From the NCBI GenBank assembly GCA_022414725.1, contig CM039467.1, positions 10,668,513 through 10,732,512 of the forward strand: a DNA stretch of 64,000 nt. Direction: 5' to 3'. This DNA is from Microglena sp. YARC. Taxonomy: Eukaryota; Chlorophyta; Chlorophyceae; Chlamydomonadales; Chlamydomonadaceae. Below, in pieces: positions 12,822 through 27,257 of this stretch (within the stretch, counting starts at the first letter, position 1; every line of letters starts with the position of its first letter). The notes under the pieces were generated by a model that did no database searches, was not told the DNA's origin, and saw only the letters and a program-made list of their open reading frames with translations. The position numbers and the translations under genes are program-made.

Positions 12822-15800
12822 AGGACACCCCTAACTACCAGTAACAGACTAACTATCAAAGGACTAAAGACTAAACTAAAGGACTAACTAAATGGACTAA
12901 GTAACTAACTAACTAATTAAAACTAACTAACTAACTAAAGGCAAACTAAAACTACCGGTAACAGACTAACTAACAAAAGGACTAACTAAACTAATAACAA
13001 AGGACAACTAACTACTAACTAACTAACTAACTAACTAAAGGACAAACTAACTACCGTAACAGAACTAACTAAAGGACTAACTAAACTATATGACTAACTA
13101 ACTAACTAACTAACCTAACTAAAGGACAAACTAACTACCGGTAAAACAGACTAACTAAAGACTAACTAACTAATCGACTAATAACTTAACTTACCAACTA
13201 ACTAATTAACTACTTAACTACCGGTAACAGACTAACTAAAAGGACTAACTAACTAATGGACTAACTAACTAACTAACTAACTAAAGGACAACTAACTACT
13301 GGTAACAGACTAACTAAAGGACTAACTAACTAATGGACTAACTAACAAACTTAGAAACTTAATAACTAACTAAGACAACTAACTACTAACAACTAACTAA
13401 AGGACAAACTTTAACTAACGGTAACGGACCTAAACTAATAATTACTGCGACCTAACTAACTAAAGACTATTTAACTAATGGACTAACTTACTAACTAACT
13501 CGAACACAAACTAACTACAAACTAACGTACTGGTGCGGTAACCTAAAACTAAACTAACTAAGAAACTAACTAACTACTAACAAACAAACTAACCCGGTAA
13601 CAGACTAACTAAAGGACTAACTAACTAATGGGGACTAACCTTAACTAACTAACTAATAACTATAAGACTAATAACTAACTAACTAACATAACTAACCCTA
13701 ATAACTAACGGACAACACCTAACTACAGTAACAAACTAACTAACCGAAAGGACTAACTAACTAAACTAACTACTAAAGGAACAAACTAGTTACCGGGTTA
13801 ACTAATAACTAAAACTAGGACTAACTAACTATGGACTAACTAACTAAACTAACTAATTAACTAACTAAAGGACAAATGACAAACAACTACACGGTAACAG
13901 ACTAAAAGGACTAACTAACTAATGGAAACCTAACACTAACTAACTAACTAAAGGACAAACAAAATTAACTACCGGTAAAACTGACTAACTTGGAACTAAC
14001 TAAATTATGGCTAGGACACCCCTCACTACTAACAGATAAAGGACTAACTAACTAAGACTAAATTAACCAAACTAACTAAACTACCGGAAACAGAGTTAAC
14101 TAAAGGACTACACTAACTAATGGACCTAAACGTAACGAAACAGGACTAAAAAGGACTAACTAACTAATGGACTAAAGGACAACTAACTACCGGTAACAGA
14201 CTAACTAAAGATCTAACTAACTAATGGACTAACTATACTAACCAACTGACTAATGACTAATAACTAACCTAACCTGGAAACAGACTAACTAATTGTGAGA
14301 CTAACTAAAAGGACTTACTAACACTAACTAACTAACTACTAAAAACAAACTAACGGTAAAACAAACTAACTGACCACTACTAACTACTAACCTAAGACTA
14401 ACTAACTAAATAACCTAACTAACTAACTTAAAGGACAAACTAACTACCGTAACAGACTAAAGGACGTAATAAATGGAACTAACTAAACTAACTAACTAAA
14501 GGACTAACTAACTACTAACTGACTATCTCACTAACACTAACAAAAGGACAACTAACACAGACTAACTAACTAATGGAACTAACTAACTAAACTAACTAAC
14601 TATAACTAACTAAAGGACAAACTACTACTGGTGAGACCTAACTAAGAGAAGCTAATAGAGGGACTACTACTAACTAACTAACTGACTAAACCGGTAGACC
14701 TAGACTAACTACTAATGGACTAACTAACGTAAACTAATGGACTAACTAACTAAACTAACTAACTAACTAAACTACAACTAACTAACTAACAACTGGACTA
14801 ATAACTAATCTGGACTAACTAAAACTAACGTAACTAACTAACTTAAATCAAGGACAAACTAACAACCGGTGAAACAGACTAACTAACTACTAAACTAATG
14901 GACTAACTAACTAACTTATTACTAACTAAAGGAAACTAACTAACCGGTAACAGGACTAACTAACGAAAGGACTAAACTAATGGACTAACTACTAACTAAC
15001 TAACTAAAAAAAGGACACCGCTAACTACCGGTAACAGACTACTAAAGGACTAACTAACTAAAAATGGACTAACTAACTAAACTAAAACTAACTAAAACTA
15101 AGGACAAACTAACTAAACTAAAGGACTCACTAACTAATGGATCTTAACTAACTAACTAACAACTAACTAACTAACGGACAAACTAACTACCGGTAACAGA
15201 CTAACTAAGGACTAACTAACTAATGGACTAACTAACTAACTAACTAACTAACTAATAGGACAAACTAACTAACTAACTAACTAACTACTAACTAACTAAC
15301 CTAAAGGACTAAACTAACAACTAACTAAAGGACTAAACTAACTACGAACAACTAACTAAAGGACTAACTAACTAAGGACTAACAGACTAACAACAAACTA
15401 ACTACTAAAACAGACTAACTAAAGGACTAACTAACTAACTACTAACTAACTAACTAACTAACTAAAGGACAAACTAACTACCGGTAACAGACTAACTAAA
15501 GGACTAAAACTAACTTAAAATGGACTAACTAACTAAACTAACTAACTAAAGGACAAACTAACTACCGGTAACAGACTAACTAAAAGACTAACTAACTAAA
15601 TCGACTAACTAACTAACTAACTAACTAAAGGACAAACTAACTACCGGTAACAGACTAACTAAAGGACTAACTAACTAATGGACTAACTAACTAACTAACT
15701 TAACTAACTACTGAAGGACAAACTAACTACCCGGTAACAGACTAACTAAAGGACTAACTAACTAATGGACTAACTAACTAACTAACTAAATCTAACTAAA

Positions 15801-16420
15801 GGACAAACTAACTACTGGGTAACAGACTAACTAAAGGACGAACTAACTAAAGGGACTAACTAACTAACTAACTAACTACTAACTAACGTAACAGACTAAC
15901 TAAAGGACAAACTAGACTAACTAATGGACTAACTAAAAACTAACTAACTAACTAACTTAACTAACTAAAGGACAAACTAAACTACTACCAGGTAACAGAC
16001 TAACTAAAGACTAACTAAACTAATGGACTAACTAAACTAACTACTAACTAACTAAAGGACAACTAACTAACTAACTAACTAACTACTAACTAAACTTTAA
16101 CAGGAACTAACTAACGGTAACAGACTAACTAAAGGACTAACTAAGGTACTAACTACTAACTATAACAGGACTAACTAACTAACTAACTAACTAACTACTA
16201 ACTAACTAACTAAAGGACAAACTAACTACCGGTAACAGACTAACTAAAGACTAACTAACTACTATACTAACTAACTAAACTAAACTAAACTAAAGGACAA
16301 ACTAACTACCGGTAACAGACTACTAACTAAAGGACTAACTAACTAAGACTAACTAACTAAACTAACTAACTAAAAACAAAACTAACTACCGTAACAGGAC
16401 TAACTAAAGACTAACTAACT

Positions 16421-16452
<32 letters not shown>

Positions 16453-16833
16453 AAAGGACAAAACTAACTACCGGTAACAGACTAACTAAGGACTAACTAC
16501 AACTAACTAACTAACTAATAACTAAACTAAAGGACTAAAACTTAACTACCTCGGGGGTAACAGACTAACTAAAGGACTAACTAACTAATGGACTAACTAA
16601 CTAACTAACTAACCAACTAACTAACTAAAGGACAAACTAACTACCGGTAACAGACTAACTAAAGGACTAACTAACTAATGGACTAACTAACTAACTAACT
16701 AACTAACTAAAGGACAAAACTAACTACCGGTAACAGACTAACTAAAAGGACTAACTAACTAATAACTAACTAACTAACTAACTAACTAAAGGACAAACTA
16801 ACTACCGTAACAGACTAACTAACTAACTAATGG

Positions 16834-16870
<37 letters not shown>

Positions 16871-17023
16871 AGGACAAACTAACTACCACAGACTAACTAA
16901 CTAACTAACTAACTAATGGACTAACTAACTAACTAAACTAAACTAACTAACTAAAGGTAACTAACTAACTGTAACAGACTAACTAAAAACTAAACTAAAC
17001 TAATGGACAAACTAACTACTAAC

Positions 17024-17057
<34 letters not shown>

Positions 17058-17349
17058 AGGACAAAACTAACTACCGGTAACAGACTAACTAAAGGACTAA
17101 CTAACTAATGGACTAACTAAACAAACTAACTAACTAACTACTAAAGGACACTAACTAACCGGTAACACTAACAGAACTAAAGGACTAACTAACAATGGAC
17201 TAACTAACTAACTAACTAACTAACTAAAGGACAAACTAACTACCGGTAACAGGACTAACTAAAGGACTAACTAATGGACAACTAACTAACTAACTAACTA
17301 AAGGACAAACTAACTATGGTAACAACTAACTAAAGGACTAACTAAACTA

Positions 17350-17384
<35 letters not shown>

Positions 17385-17439
17385 AGGACAAACCTAAACT
17401 ATGGGGTAACTAACTAACTAATGGAACTAACTAACTAAA

Positions 17440-17470
<31 letters not shown>

Positions 17471-18021
17471 AGGACAACTAACTACTACTGACTAACAGGA
17501 ACTAACTAACTAACAGGACTAACCTAACTAACTAACTAACTAACTTAACTAACTAAAGGACAACTAAACTACCGTAACAGACTAACTAAAGGACTAACTA
17601 ACTAAACTAACTAACTAACTAACTTAACTAACTAACTAAAGGACAAACTAACTAACCAGTAACAGACTAACTAAAGGACTAACTAACTTGGACTAACTAA
17701 ACTAACTAACTAACTAAAGGACAAACTAACTACCGTAACAGACTAACTAAGGACTAACTAACTAACTTAACATAACCTAATAACTAAACTACTAATGGAC
17801 TAACTAACTAACTAAGGACTAGACTAAACTATGGACTAACTAACTATTAACTAACTAAAGGACTAAAACTAACTATAACTAACGTACTACTACCGGTAAC
17901 AGGACTAACTAAAGGACTAACTAACTAATGGACTAACTAACTAACTAACTAATAAACTTAACTAAAAAGACAAAACTAACTATAACCAGACTAACTAAAG
18001 GACTAACTATGGACTAAATGG

Positions 18022-18054
<33 letters not shown>

Positions 18055-19004
18055 AGGACAAACTAACTACCGGTAACAGACTAACTAAAGGACTAACTAA
18101 CTAATGGACTAACTAACTAACTAACTAACTAAAGGACAAACTAACTACCGGTAACAGACTAACTAAAGGACTAACTAACTAATGACTAACTAACTAACTA
18201 ACTAACTAAAGGACAAACTAAACTACGTAACAGACTAACTAAAGGACTAACTAAAGGACAAACTAATGGACTAACTAACTAACTAACTAACTAACTAAAG
18301 GACAAAACTAACTACCGGTAACAGACTAACTAAAGGACTAACTAACTAACTGGACCAACTAACTAAAACTATGGACATAACTAACTAATAAACTAACTAA
18401 AGGAACCAAACTAACTACCGGGTAACAGACTAACTAAAGGGACTAACTACTAATGGACTAACTAAACTAAAAAACGAACTAACTTAAAAGGACTAAATAA
18501 CTAACTAACTAACTAAACTAACTAACTAAAGGACTAACTACTAAACTAACTAAACAGAACTAACTAGGACTAACTAACAGGACTAACTAAAGGACTACTA
18601 ACTAACTAATGGTAACTAACTAACTAACTAAACTAACTAAACTAACTAACTAAGGACAAACTAACTACCGGTAACAGACTAACTAAAGGACTAACTAACT
18701 AATGGACTAACAAACTAACTAACTAACTAAACTATGACTAACTAAAGGACTAACTAACTAACTAACTAACTAACTAAACTAACTAACTAACTAACTAAAG
18801 GACAAACTAACTACCGGTAACAGATTAACTAAAGGACTAACTAACTTATGGGCTAACTAACAAACTAACTAACTAACTATGGACAAACTAACTACTAGAC
18901 TAACTAAAGGACTAACTAACTAATGGACTAACTAACTAACTAACTAACTAAAGGACAAACTAACTACCGGTAACAGACTAACTAAAGGACTAACTAACTA
19001 ATGG

Positions 19005-19037
<33 letters not shown>

Positions 19038-19171
19038 AGGACAAACTAACTACCGGTAACAGACTAACTAAAGGACTAACTAACTATGGACTTAAACTAA
19101 CTAACTAACTAACTAACTTAACTAACTAATGGCTAACTAAAGGACAAACTAAACTAACTAATGGACTAACT

Positions 19172-19208
<37 letters not shown>

Positions 19209-19366
19209 AGGACAAAACTAACTAGTAACAAGCTAACTAACTAAAGGACTAACTAACGTAAGGACTAACTAACTAATGGACTAACTAACTAACTAACTAA
19301 CTAAAGGACAAACTAACTACCAAAGGTAACAGACTAATTAACTAAAAGGAACTAACTAACTAATGG

Positions 19367-19415
<49 letters not shown>

Positions 19416-19815
19416 AGGACAAACTAACTACCGGTAACAGACTAACTAAAGGACTAACTAACTAATGGACTAACTAACTAACTAACTAACTAACTAAAGG
19501 ACAAACTAACTACCGGTAACAGACTAACTAAAGGACTAACTAACTAATGGACTAACTAATAAACTAACTAACTAACTAACTAAAGGACAAACTAACTACG
19601 GTAACAGACTAACTAAAAGACTAACTAACTAATGGACTACTAACTAACTAACTAACTAACTAACTAAAGGACAAACTAACTACCGGTAACAGACTAACTA
19701 AAGGACTAACTAACTAATGGACTAACTAACTAACTAACTACTAACTAAAGGACAAACTAACTACCCGGTAACGGTAACAGACTAACTAAAGGACTAACTA
19801 ACTAATGGACTAACT

Positions 19816-19852
<37 letters not shown>

Positions 19853-20002
19853 AGGACAAACTAACTACCGGTAACAGACTAACTAAAGGACTAACTAACT
19901 AACTAATGGACTAACTAACTAACTAACTAACTAAAACTAACTAAAGGACAAACTAACTACCGGTAAACAGACTTAACTAAAGGACTAACTAACTAATGGA
20001 CA

Positions 20003-20045
<43 letters not shown>

Positions 20046-20097
20046 AGGACAAACTAACTACCGTAACAGACTAACTAAAGGACTAACTAACTAATGG

Positions 20098-20134
<37 letters not shown>

Positions 20135-20533
20135 AGGACAAACTAACTACCGGTAACAGACTAACTAAAGGACTAACTAACTAATGGACTAACTAACTAA
20201 CTAACTAACTAACTAAAGGACTAAACTAACTACCGGTAACAGACTAACTAAAGGACTAACTACTAATGGACTAACTAACTAACTAACTACTAACTAACTA
20301 ACTAAGGAACAAACTAACTACCGGTAACAGACTAACTAAAGGACTAACTAACTAATGGACTAACTAACTAACTAACTAACTACTAACTAATTAACTAACT
20401 AAAGGACAAACTAACTACCGGTAACAGACTAACTAAAGGACTAACTAACTAATGGACTAACTAACTAACTAACTAACTAAAGGACAAACTAACTACGGGT
20501 AACAGACTAACTAAAGGACTAACTAACTAATGG

Positions 20534-20574
<41 letters not shown>

Positions 20575-20832
20575 AGGACAAACTAACTACCGGTAACAGA
20601 CTAACTAAAGGACTAACTAACTAATGGACTAACTAACTAACTAACTAACTAAAGGACTAAAAAGGACTAACTAACTAAACTAACTAACTAATTAACTAAC
20701 TAAAGGACTAACTAATGGACTAACTAACTAACTAACTAACTAACTAAAAGGACAACTAACTACCGGTAACAAACTAACTAAAGGACTAACTAACTAATGG
20801 ACTAGACTAACTAAAACCTAACTAACTAATGG

Positions 20833-20865
<33 letters not shown>

Positions 20866-21766
20866 AGGACAAACTAACTACCGGTAACAGACTAACTAAA
20901 GGACTAACTAACTAATGGACTAACTAACTAACTAACTAACTAACTAAAGGACAAACTAACTACCGGTAACAGACTAACTAAAGGACTAACTAACTAATGG
21001 GACTACTAACTAACTAACTAACTACTTAACTAAAGGACAAACTAACTACCGGTAACAGACTAACTAAAGGACTAACTAAACTAAAACTAACTAACTAACT
21101 AACTAACTACTAACTAACTAACTAAAGGACAAACTAAACGGTTAACTAAAGGACTAACTAACTAGCTAACTAACTAACTAACTAAAGGACAAACTACTAC
21201 CGGTAACAGACTAACTAACTAACTAATGTGGACAAACTAACTACTAACGGACTAACAGACTAACTAGGACTAACTAACAGACTAAAGGCACTAACTAACT
21301 ATGGACTAACTAACTAACTAACTAAAGTAAAACTAACTACCAGTAACAGACTAACTAAAGGACTACTACTGAATGGACTAACTAACTACTACTTGGTAAC
21401 AGCTACTAACTAACGGTAACTAACTAAACTAAAGGGACTTAACTACTACTGGCTAACTAACGAACTAAAGGGACAAACTAACTACCTACTAACTAAAGGA
21501 CTAACTAACTAAGGACAAACCTACTAACTAACTAAACTAACTAACTAACGACTAGGACTTAACTAACTAACTTACTAACTATGGACTAACTAAAGCTAAA
21601 GGACTAAACTAACTAAACTTAACTAAACTAACTAACTAATTAAAGGACAAACTAACTACCGGTAACAGACTAACTAAAGGACTAACTAACTAATGGACTA
21701 ACTAACTAACTAAAGGACAAACTAACTACCGGTAACAGACTAACTAAAGGACTAACTAACTAATGG

Positions 21767-21799
<33 letters not shown>

Positions 21800-23332
21800 A
21801 GGACAAACTAACTACCGTACAGACTAACTAAGGACTAACTAACTAATGGACTAACTAACTAACAACTAACTAACTAAAGGACTAACTAACTGACAGACTA
21901 ACTAAAGGACTAACAAAACTAATGACTAACTAACTAAACTAACTAACTAACTAGCAAACTAACTAAAGACACTAACTACCTAACAGACTAACTAAAGGAC
22001 TGACTAACTAAGGACTAACTAACTAACTAACTAACTATAACACTAACTAACTAACTAAAGGACAAACTACTACGATAACTAACTAAGGTAACTAATGGAC
22101 TAAACTAACTAACTAAACTAACTGGACTAACTACTAACTAAAAACTAACTAACTAACTAAAACTAAAGGACAAACTAACTACCGACTAACAGACTAACTA
22201 AAGGACTAAACTAACTAATTAACTAACTAAAGGACAAACTAACTTAACAGACTAACTAAAGGACTAACTAACTAACTGGAACTAACTAAAGGACACTAAC
22301 TAAAGACGGTAACAGACTAACTAAAGACTAACTAACTAATGGACTAAACTAACTACTACTAAAGGACAAACTAACTAACTAACTAAAGGACTAACTAACA
22401 ACTAACTACTAATAACTAACTAACTAACTAACTAACTGACTAACTAACTAAGACTAACTAACTAAAACTAACTAATGGACTAACTAAAAACTAACTTGGT
22501 AACTAAACTAACTAAGGACTAACTACTACTACTAACTAACTAATGGACAAACTAACTAACTAATTAACTAACTAGGACTAACTAACTAATGGAATAACTA
22601 ACTAACTACTAAAGACAAACTAAAAACTACCGTAACCAGACTAACTAAACTAAAACTAACTAACTAAAGACTAACTAACTAAACTAAAGACTTAAAACTA
22701 ACTACGGTAACAGAACTAACTAACTAAAGGACTAACTAACTAACTAATGGCTAACTAACTAACTGACTAAAGGACTAACTAACTAACTAACTAACCCTAA
22801 CTACACTAACACTAACTAACTAAAAGACTAACTAAAGGACTTAACAGACTAACTAAAGGACTAACTAACTAATGGACTAAACTACTAACTAACTAAAGGA
22901 CAAACTAACTTACTAACTAAAGGGACTAACTAACTAACTAACTAATAACTAACTGGACAAAACTAACTACCGGTACAGACTAACTAAAGGACTAACTAAC
23001 TAAGAAACTAACTAACTAAACTAACTTAAAGGACTAAACTAACTAATGGACTAACTAAACTACAAACTAACTAATACTAACTAACTAAATGGACTAACTA
23101 CTAACTAACTAACTAACTAACTAACTACTAAAGACAAACTAACTACCGGTAACAGACTAACTAAAGGACTAACTAAACTAATGGACTAACTAACTAACTA
23201 ACTAACTAACTAAAGGACAAACTAACTACCGGTAACAGACTAACTAAAATGGGACAACTAACTAACTGGTAATAACTAACTAACTAACTAACTAAAGGAC
23301 AAACTAACTACCGGTAACAGACTAACTAAAGG

Positions 23333-23365
<33 letters not shown>

Positions 23366-23690
23366 AGGACAAACTAACTACCGGTAACAGACTAACTAAA
23401 GGACTAACTAACTAATGGACTAACTAACTAACTAACTAACTAACTAAATGACAAACTAACTACCGGTAACAGACTAACTAAAGGACTAACTAACTAATGG
23501 ACTAACTAACTAACTAGTTAACCAACTAAAGGACAAACTAACTACCGGTAACAGACTAACTAAAGGACTAACTAACTAATGGACTAACTAACTAACTAAC
23601 TAACTAGCTAACTAACGAACTACAGGACAAACTAACTACCGGTAACAGACTAACTAAAGGACTAACTAACTAACTAATGGACTAACTAAG

Positions 23691-23722
<32 letters not shown>

Positions 23723-24180
23723 CTAACTAAAGGACAAACTAACTACCGGTAACAGACTAACTAAAGGACTAACTAGCTAAATGGCTAACTAACTAACTAA
23801 CTACTAACAACTAACTAACTAACTAAAGACTAACTACAGACAAACTAACTACTAACGGACAAACTAACTACCGGTAACTAAGTAAAACTAAAGGACTAAC
23901 TAATGGCCCAACTAAAGGACAAACTAACTACTAACAGACTAAACTAACTTAACTAACTAAGGACAAACTAACTACCGATAAACAGACTAACTAAACTAAA
24001 CTATGACTAACTACTAACTAACTAAATTAACTAACTAAAGGACAAACTAACACCGGCTCACTAACTAAGACTAACTAAAGGACTAACTAACTAATGGACT
24101 AAACTAACTAACTAACTAACTAACTAAAGGACAAACTAACTACCGGTAACAGACTAACTAAAGGACTAACTAGCTAACGG
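7777..24180. repeat. 16.4 kb ACTA-based satellite with ~82 bp higher-order unit
   Basis: The clean unit reads GGACAAACTAACTACCGGT, AACAGACTAACTAAAGG, ACTAACTAACTAATGG and then a variable run of ACTA tetramers up to the next AAAGGACAAAC. Unit length is about 82 bp and changes in steps of four with tetramer number. Each full unit holds one palindromic ACCGGT. The 4-bp period puts TAA in every + frame, which explains the lack of coding frames. Units are clean at about 15.4-17, 18.7-21.1 and 23.1-24.2 kb and degenerate at 7.8-15.3 and 21.1-23.1 kb. The - strand reads TTAG repeats, not a known telomere repeat. Possible centromeric, subtelomeric or heterochromatic satellite; function unknown. Confidence 0.95.
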
Positions 24181-24314
24181 AGTAATCTCTCACACAAACA
24201 CAGGCACAGGCATACTCATATACTCCCATCCAGCCAGCCAGCCAGCCAGTCACAGGTTGCTGAGGTCCCACCCAGGCGTGCCTGCGGAGCTGACCCCCTG
24301 CTCCCCCCCCCCCC

Positions 24315-24368
<54 letters not shown>

Positions 24369-24411
24369 GAAACACAGGCACAGACATACTCACTTAAAGG
24401 ACTAACAAACG
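24181..24411. repeat. Compound simple repeat (CCAG, poly-C, CA) with flanking duplication
   Basis: Contains CCAG tetramers (24,231-24,250), a C-run of about 30 and a CA run of about 17. The satellite edge AAGGACTAAC...CGGAGTAATCTCTC at 24,157-24,190 recurs as AAGGACTAAC...CGGATTAATCTCTC at 24,397-24,422, so this block sits inside a short direct duplication. Confidence 0.7.
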
Positions 24412-24460
24412 GATTAATCTCTCGGTTATTCCTTCCTCTTCAATTTGTTTTCATTATATT

Positions 24461-24655
24461 GTAGAATTAGATAATCACTGTAGCACAAACTCAGGCCCCC
24501 CCTCAGGCCCTCCTCTAAAATGGAGAAAGCTTAGTAGAATTAGATAATCACTGTAGCACGAACGCAGGGCCCCCCTCAGGCCCCCCTCTAAAATAGAGAA
24601 AGCTTAATAGAATTAAATAATCACTGTAGCACGAACGCAGGGCCCCCGTCGGTTA
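24461..24655. repeat. Three-copy tandem repeat, unit 73 bp
   Basis: Units begin TAGAATTAGATAATCACTGT at 24,461, 24,534 and about 24,606 and run through GCACGAACGCAGGGCCCCCC and CTCTAAAATAGAGAAAGCTT. The third is truncated. Confidence 0.8.
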
Positions 24656-24705
24656 AACGATTGTTTGGGGTTCAGTTCATCAGTGCTATTTATTTTTAAG
24701 CCCTT

Positions 24706-24787
24706 CCTAACGGTTGGGCAAGTACCTTTAGCCTGTTTGGCCTACCCCTGGACTGTAACATACATACATACATACATACATACATTT
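24706..24787 (+). repeat. Dispersed repeat tail R3 with CATA microsatellite
   Basis: GGTTGGGCAAGTACC, TAGCCTGTTTGGCC and TACCCCTGGACTGTAACA, followed by CATACATA repeats. The same core recurs at 60,300-60,366 and 60,926-60,990. A conserved block ending in a microsatellite is typical of the 3' end of a non-LTR retrotransposon or SINE; that class is inferred, since no protein part is visible. Confidence 0.55.
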
Positions 24788-24923
24788 TAGTCAATTTCAG
24801 TAAAAAAAAAGGGTTTTATTCTGACAATTTTAGCCAAAACGGGGTCTCGTATTCCGATCGGAATATGTTCCGGAATAAATATCCCTGCCCTTCTTCAATT
24901 AGTTTTCGTTCGGGTTCATACAG

Positions 24924-25013
24924 GTGCGCCAGCAACAATTGGATCTTCGCTTTGGAATGGGCGCTGCGCCCCCCCCTCCCCCCCAACACCCACGCCTTGG
25001 CATGTCGCAACAG
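24924..25013 (+). CDS. Gln/Pro-rich protein, internal exon (exon a)
   Basis: An acceptor (TTCGTTCGGGTTCATACAG) and a strong donor (CAACAG|GTAAGAG) bound exactly 30 codons with no stop. The peptide opens VRQQQLDLRFGMG, continues with five prolines and ends RLGMSQQ. Both edges lie between codons (phase 0), as in the exons at 29,869 and 40,490, so all three can be joined in frame; the QQ-ending donor is shared with exon b. No domain is recognised; low-complexity Gln/Pro/Gly sequence of this kind occurs in nuclear cofactors, RNA-binding proteins and structural proteins, so the function is open. The 5' part of the gene is not identified and may lie left of the satellite. Not a separate bacterial-type gene: frame continues past the donor only into repeat sequence. 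Confidence 0.5.
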
Positions 25014-25194
25014 GTAAGAGAACTATTTTCAGAAAATTCAATTGTATGCATGTATGCGTGCGCGCATGTATGTATATCTGTATGTATGTCCCCCACCCAG
25101 CATCCCACCACACCACACCCCCATCCCACCCACCCTCTCCCCATCCTATTCCACCCCACCCCCTTGCCCCCACCAACGAATAAAAGAAAAAGAA

Positions 25195-26640
25195 ACAGCC
25201 GGCACGTAGTGGCCGAGGAAGATTAGCTTCCAGGGAGGGGGGTGGGGGGGGGGCGCGAGGGGCTTTCGCCGTTAATGAAAAGCAGGAAACAGGAGATATG
25301 CCACAAGCCAACTGTCTGCCAACGGTGCAAGTGCCACGTGTTGAGTGGGGTTTAGGAGATAACGCTGGCAATGTCCGAAACCAGTTGACCGGCAAGACCT
25401 GGGCACGAGCGAATTTATGAACTTCTACGTGCCGAATGGCGCATGCTACTGGAGGCGCAGGCGCTTGATAAATGGAGAAGCGAGGGGGAAATAGTAGCAA
25501 CAACCTATGAACTTGCACAATCATTCGGGCAGAATAATTTCTGTCTGAGTTGCCCTAGCCTCGTTTAATGGTGGAGGTGCTGGAGCCTCATTTCCAGCCT
25601 CGGCCTTTCATCAAAATTTCAGCTGCCGCATGGCGCATCGTAGCAGCAGGCGCAGGTGCTTGGGGAGATACTCGCAACACCTAGGAATTCGACAATTATT
25701 CCAATCATGCGAACACCTTGCTTCGTGCCTAGCAAAATTCTGGTGCTTAACCCTTCTTCAATTGCGGAGTTGATGGAGCCTGTTACCCACCTCGATCCAT
25801 GAGCTGGTGCTGGTGCGGTCTTGGCCTTCTTCTATCCATGCGAGCTGGAGGCGCAGGCGCTACAGAAGTAGGAAATGAGTGAAGAGATACTCGCAACAAA
25901 ATCTCACGACTTCATTATTTCTGAAACATCATGCGTACTGAGTCTCGTTTGTTCCCGAGTAAAACCCTACAATTACGTCTCTTTCATCAATGGCGAGGCA
26001 ATCTATACAGTCCAGTGTTTTCATGGAGCATGCAGGTTGTCGTGGGACGTCTCGAGGCTGAGAGGTTGCGACTATCGCTCTCCTCGCTCATCATTTCACC
26101 ATGCGCCAGGTCCTGCTCCTTAAGATCTTCTTTTACCGATTTATTCGTAGGTACTGCATAGCGCATGCGAATTGCAGGCGCAGACACTAGAGAAGTACGG
26201 AGCGACTGCAAAATTATTCGCAACAAAATATCCAGACTTCATCTTCTCTGAAAACTAATGCGTCCAGTCTCGTGTTGGTCGTGTGTTATCCTACTGTAAC
26301 GACTGTGTCAATGATGGATAGGCTTCCTTATCAGCCTCGTTTAGATTGGTCTCCGACCTCGCTAATCACTTCCTGCGTTTGCGCCTGCGCCTACATCTAC
26401 CCATGCGCCATTCCTTCCTGCCGGTCCAATGGTTTCGGACGATGCCAGCGTCATCTAGTAACACCTGGTTGTGAACTCGTGGCCATTTAAACACGCGGCA
26501 GTTTCTTGACAGGAAAGATGCTATACCCTAGATTCGAGAAGGAGAGGAAAAAAAGAATGATAACAAAGAGTAAAGTAAAAAGAAAGAAAGAAAGACGAGG
26601 AACCCAAAGCATATAGCTTAGCTAAAGCTAATCTAATATA
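25195..26640 (+). repeat. Dispersed repeat R1, copy 1 (~1.45 kb)
   Basis: Starts CAGCCGGCACGTAGTGGCCG and ends near CATATAGCTTAGCTAAAGC. A second copy lies at 32,853-34,470 and diverged copies inside the duplication (36,366-38,160 and 49,091-51,012). It contains internal sub-repeats of about 200-250 bp carrying GGCGCATGC, GGCGCAGGCGCT and ACTCGCAAC. No transposase or reverse transcriptase frame was seen. Class unknown. Confidence 0.75.
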
Positions 26641-26712
26641 ATTTGATGTGCCATTCTGTGCCACACTGCGTATCACGTCGCAACAGATAAGATAACGATT
26701 TCCGGACAAGTC

Positions 26713-26932
26713 CTATGCAGCGTCGCAAGCGACGCGGAAAATTGGCGAAGTGTGTTGGCATCGGAACGGAAGGTGGCAACGATGGAGCTGACCGAAGCGA
26801 GTTAGTTACGCAACCGTTGGATGACGTGTCAGGCTTCAATTTTCAATTTTTCGGTCGGACAATCGGACACATGGGAAACCATGGGGGCTCCCACCCCCTT
26901 GAAGAGGGGGCTCCGCCAAAAATGTTTTTTTT
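26713..26932 (+). repeat. Dispersed repeat R2, most complete copy
   Basis: Starts CCTATGCAGCGTCGCAAGCG with a perfect 7-bp-arm hairpin (GCGTCGC-AA-GCGACGC), continues through GAGCTGACCGAAGCGAGTTA and ends with GGGGGCTCCCACCCCCTTGA and AGAGGGGGCTCCGCC. Other copies: 5,946 (reverse), 6,440 (partial), 39,181 and 52,038. Confidence 0.8.
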
Positions 26933-27206
26933 TAACTCTATGGGTTTAAGCCTCCTCCAGGGACAGCGTTTTAATAGCTTTGCAGGGCCATTTAGGTCCA
27001 TAGATTTGGGTTATGTATAGCGGCAATTTGGGCAAAACGGGGTTAAAAAAAGTGACGGGGGGGGGAGGGGGGGGGCATCTCTGCATGCGCATGCTTATTA
27101 TATTATTATTAATAATATGGATGCTACATTATATTCCAATTGTTGTATTGTACATTGATACAATTATTTATTATATGGATGCTGCACTATATTCCAATCG
27201 TTGTAT

Positions 27207-27257
<51 letters not shown>

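Noticed and set aside
7777..24180. CRISPR-like regular repeats
   Set aside because: There are no unique spacers; the variable parts are ACTA runs, and the genome is eukaryotic.
7777..24180. Telomere array (TTAG repeats on the minus strand)
   Set aside because: It is internal, has an 82-bp higher-order unit, and does not match a known telomere repeat.
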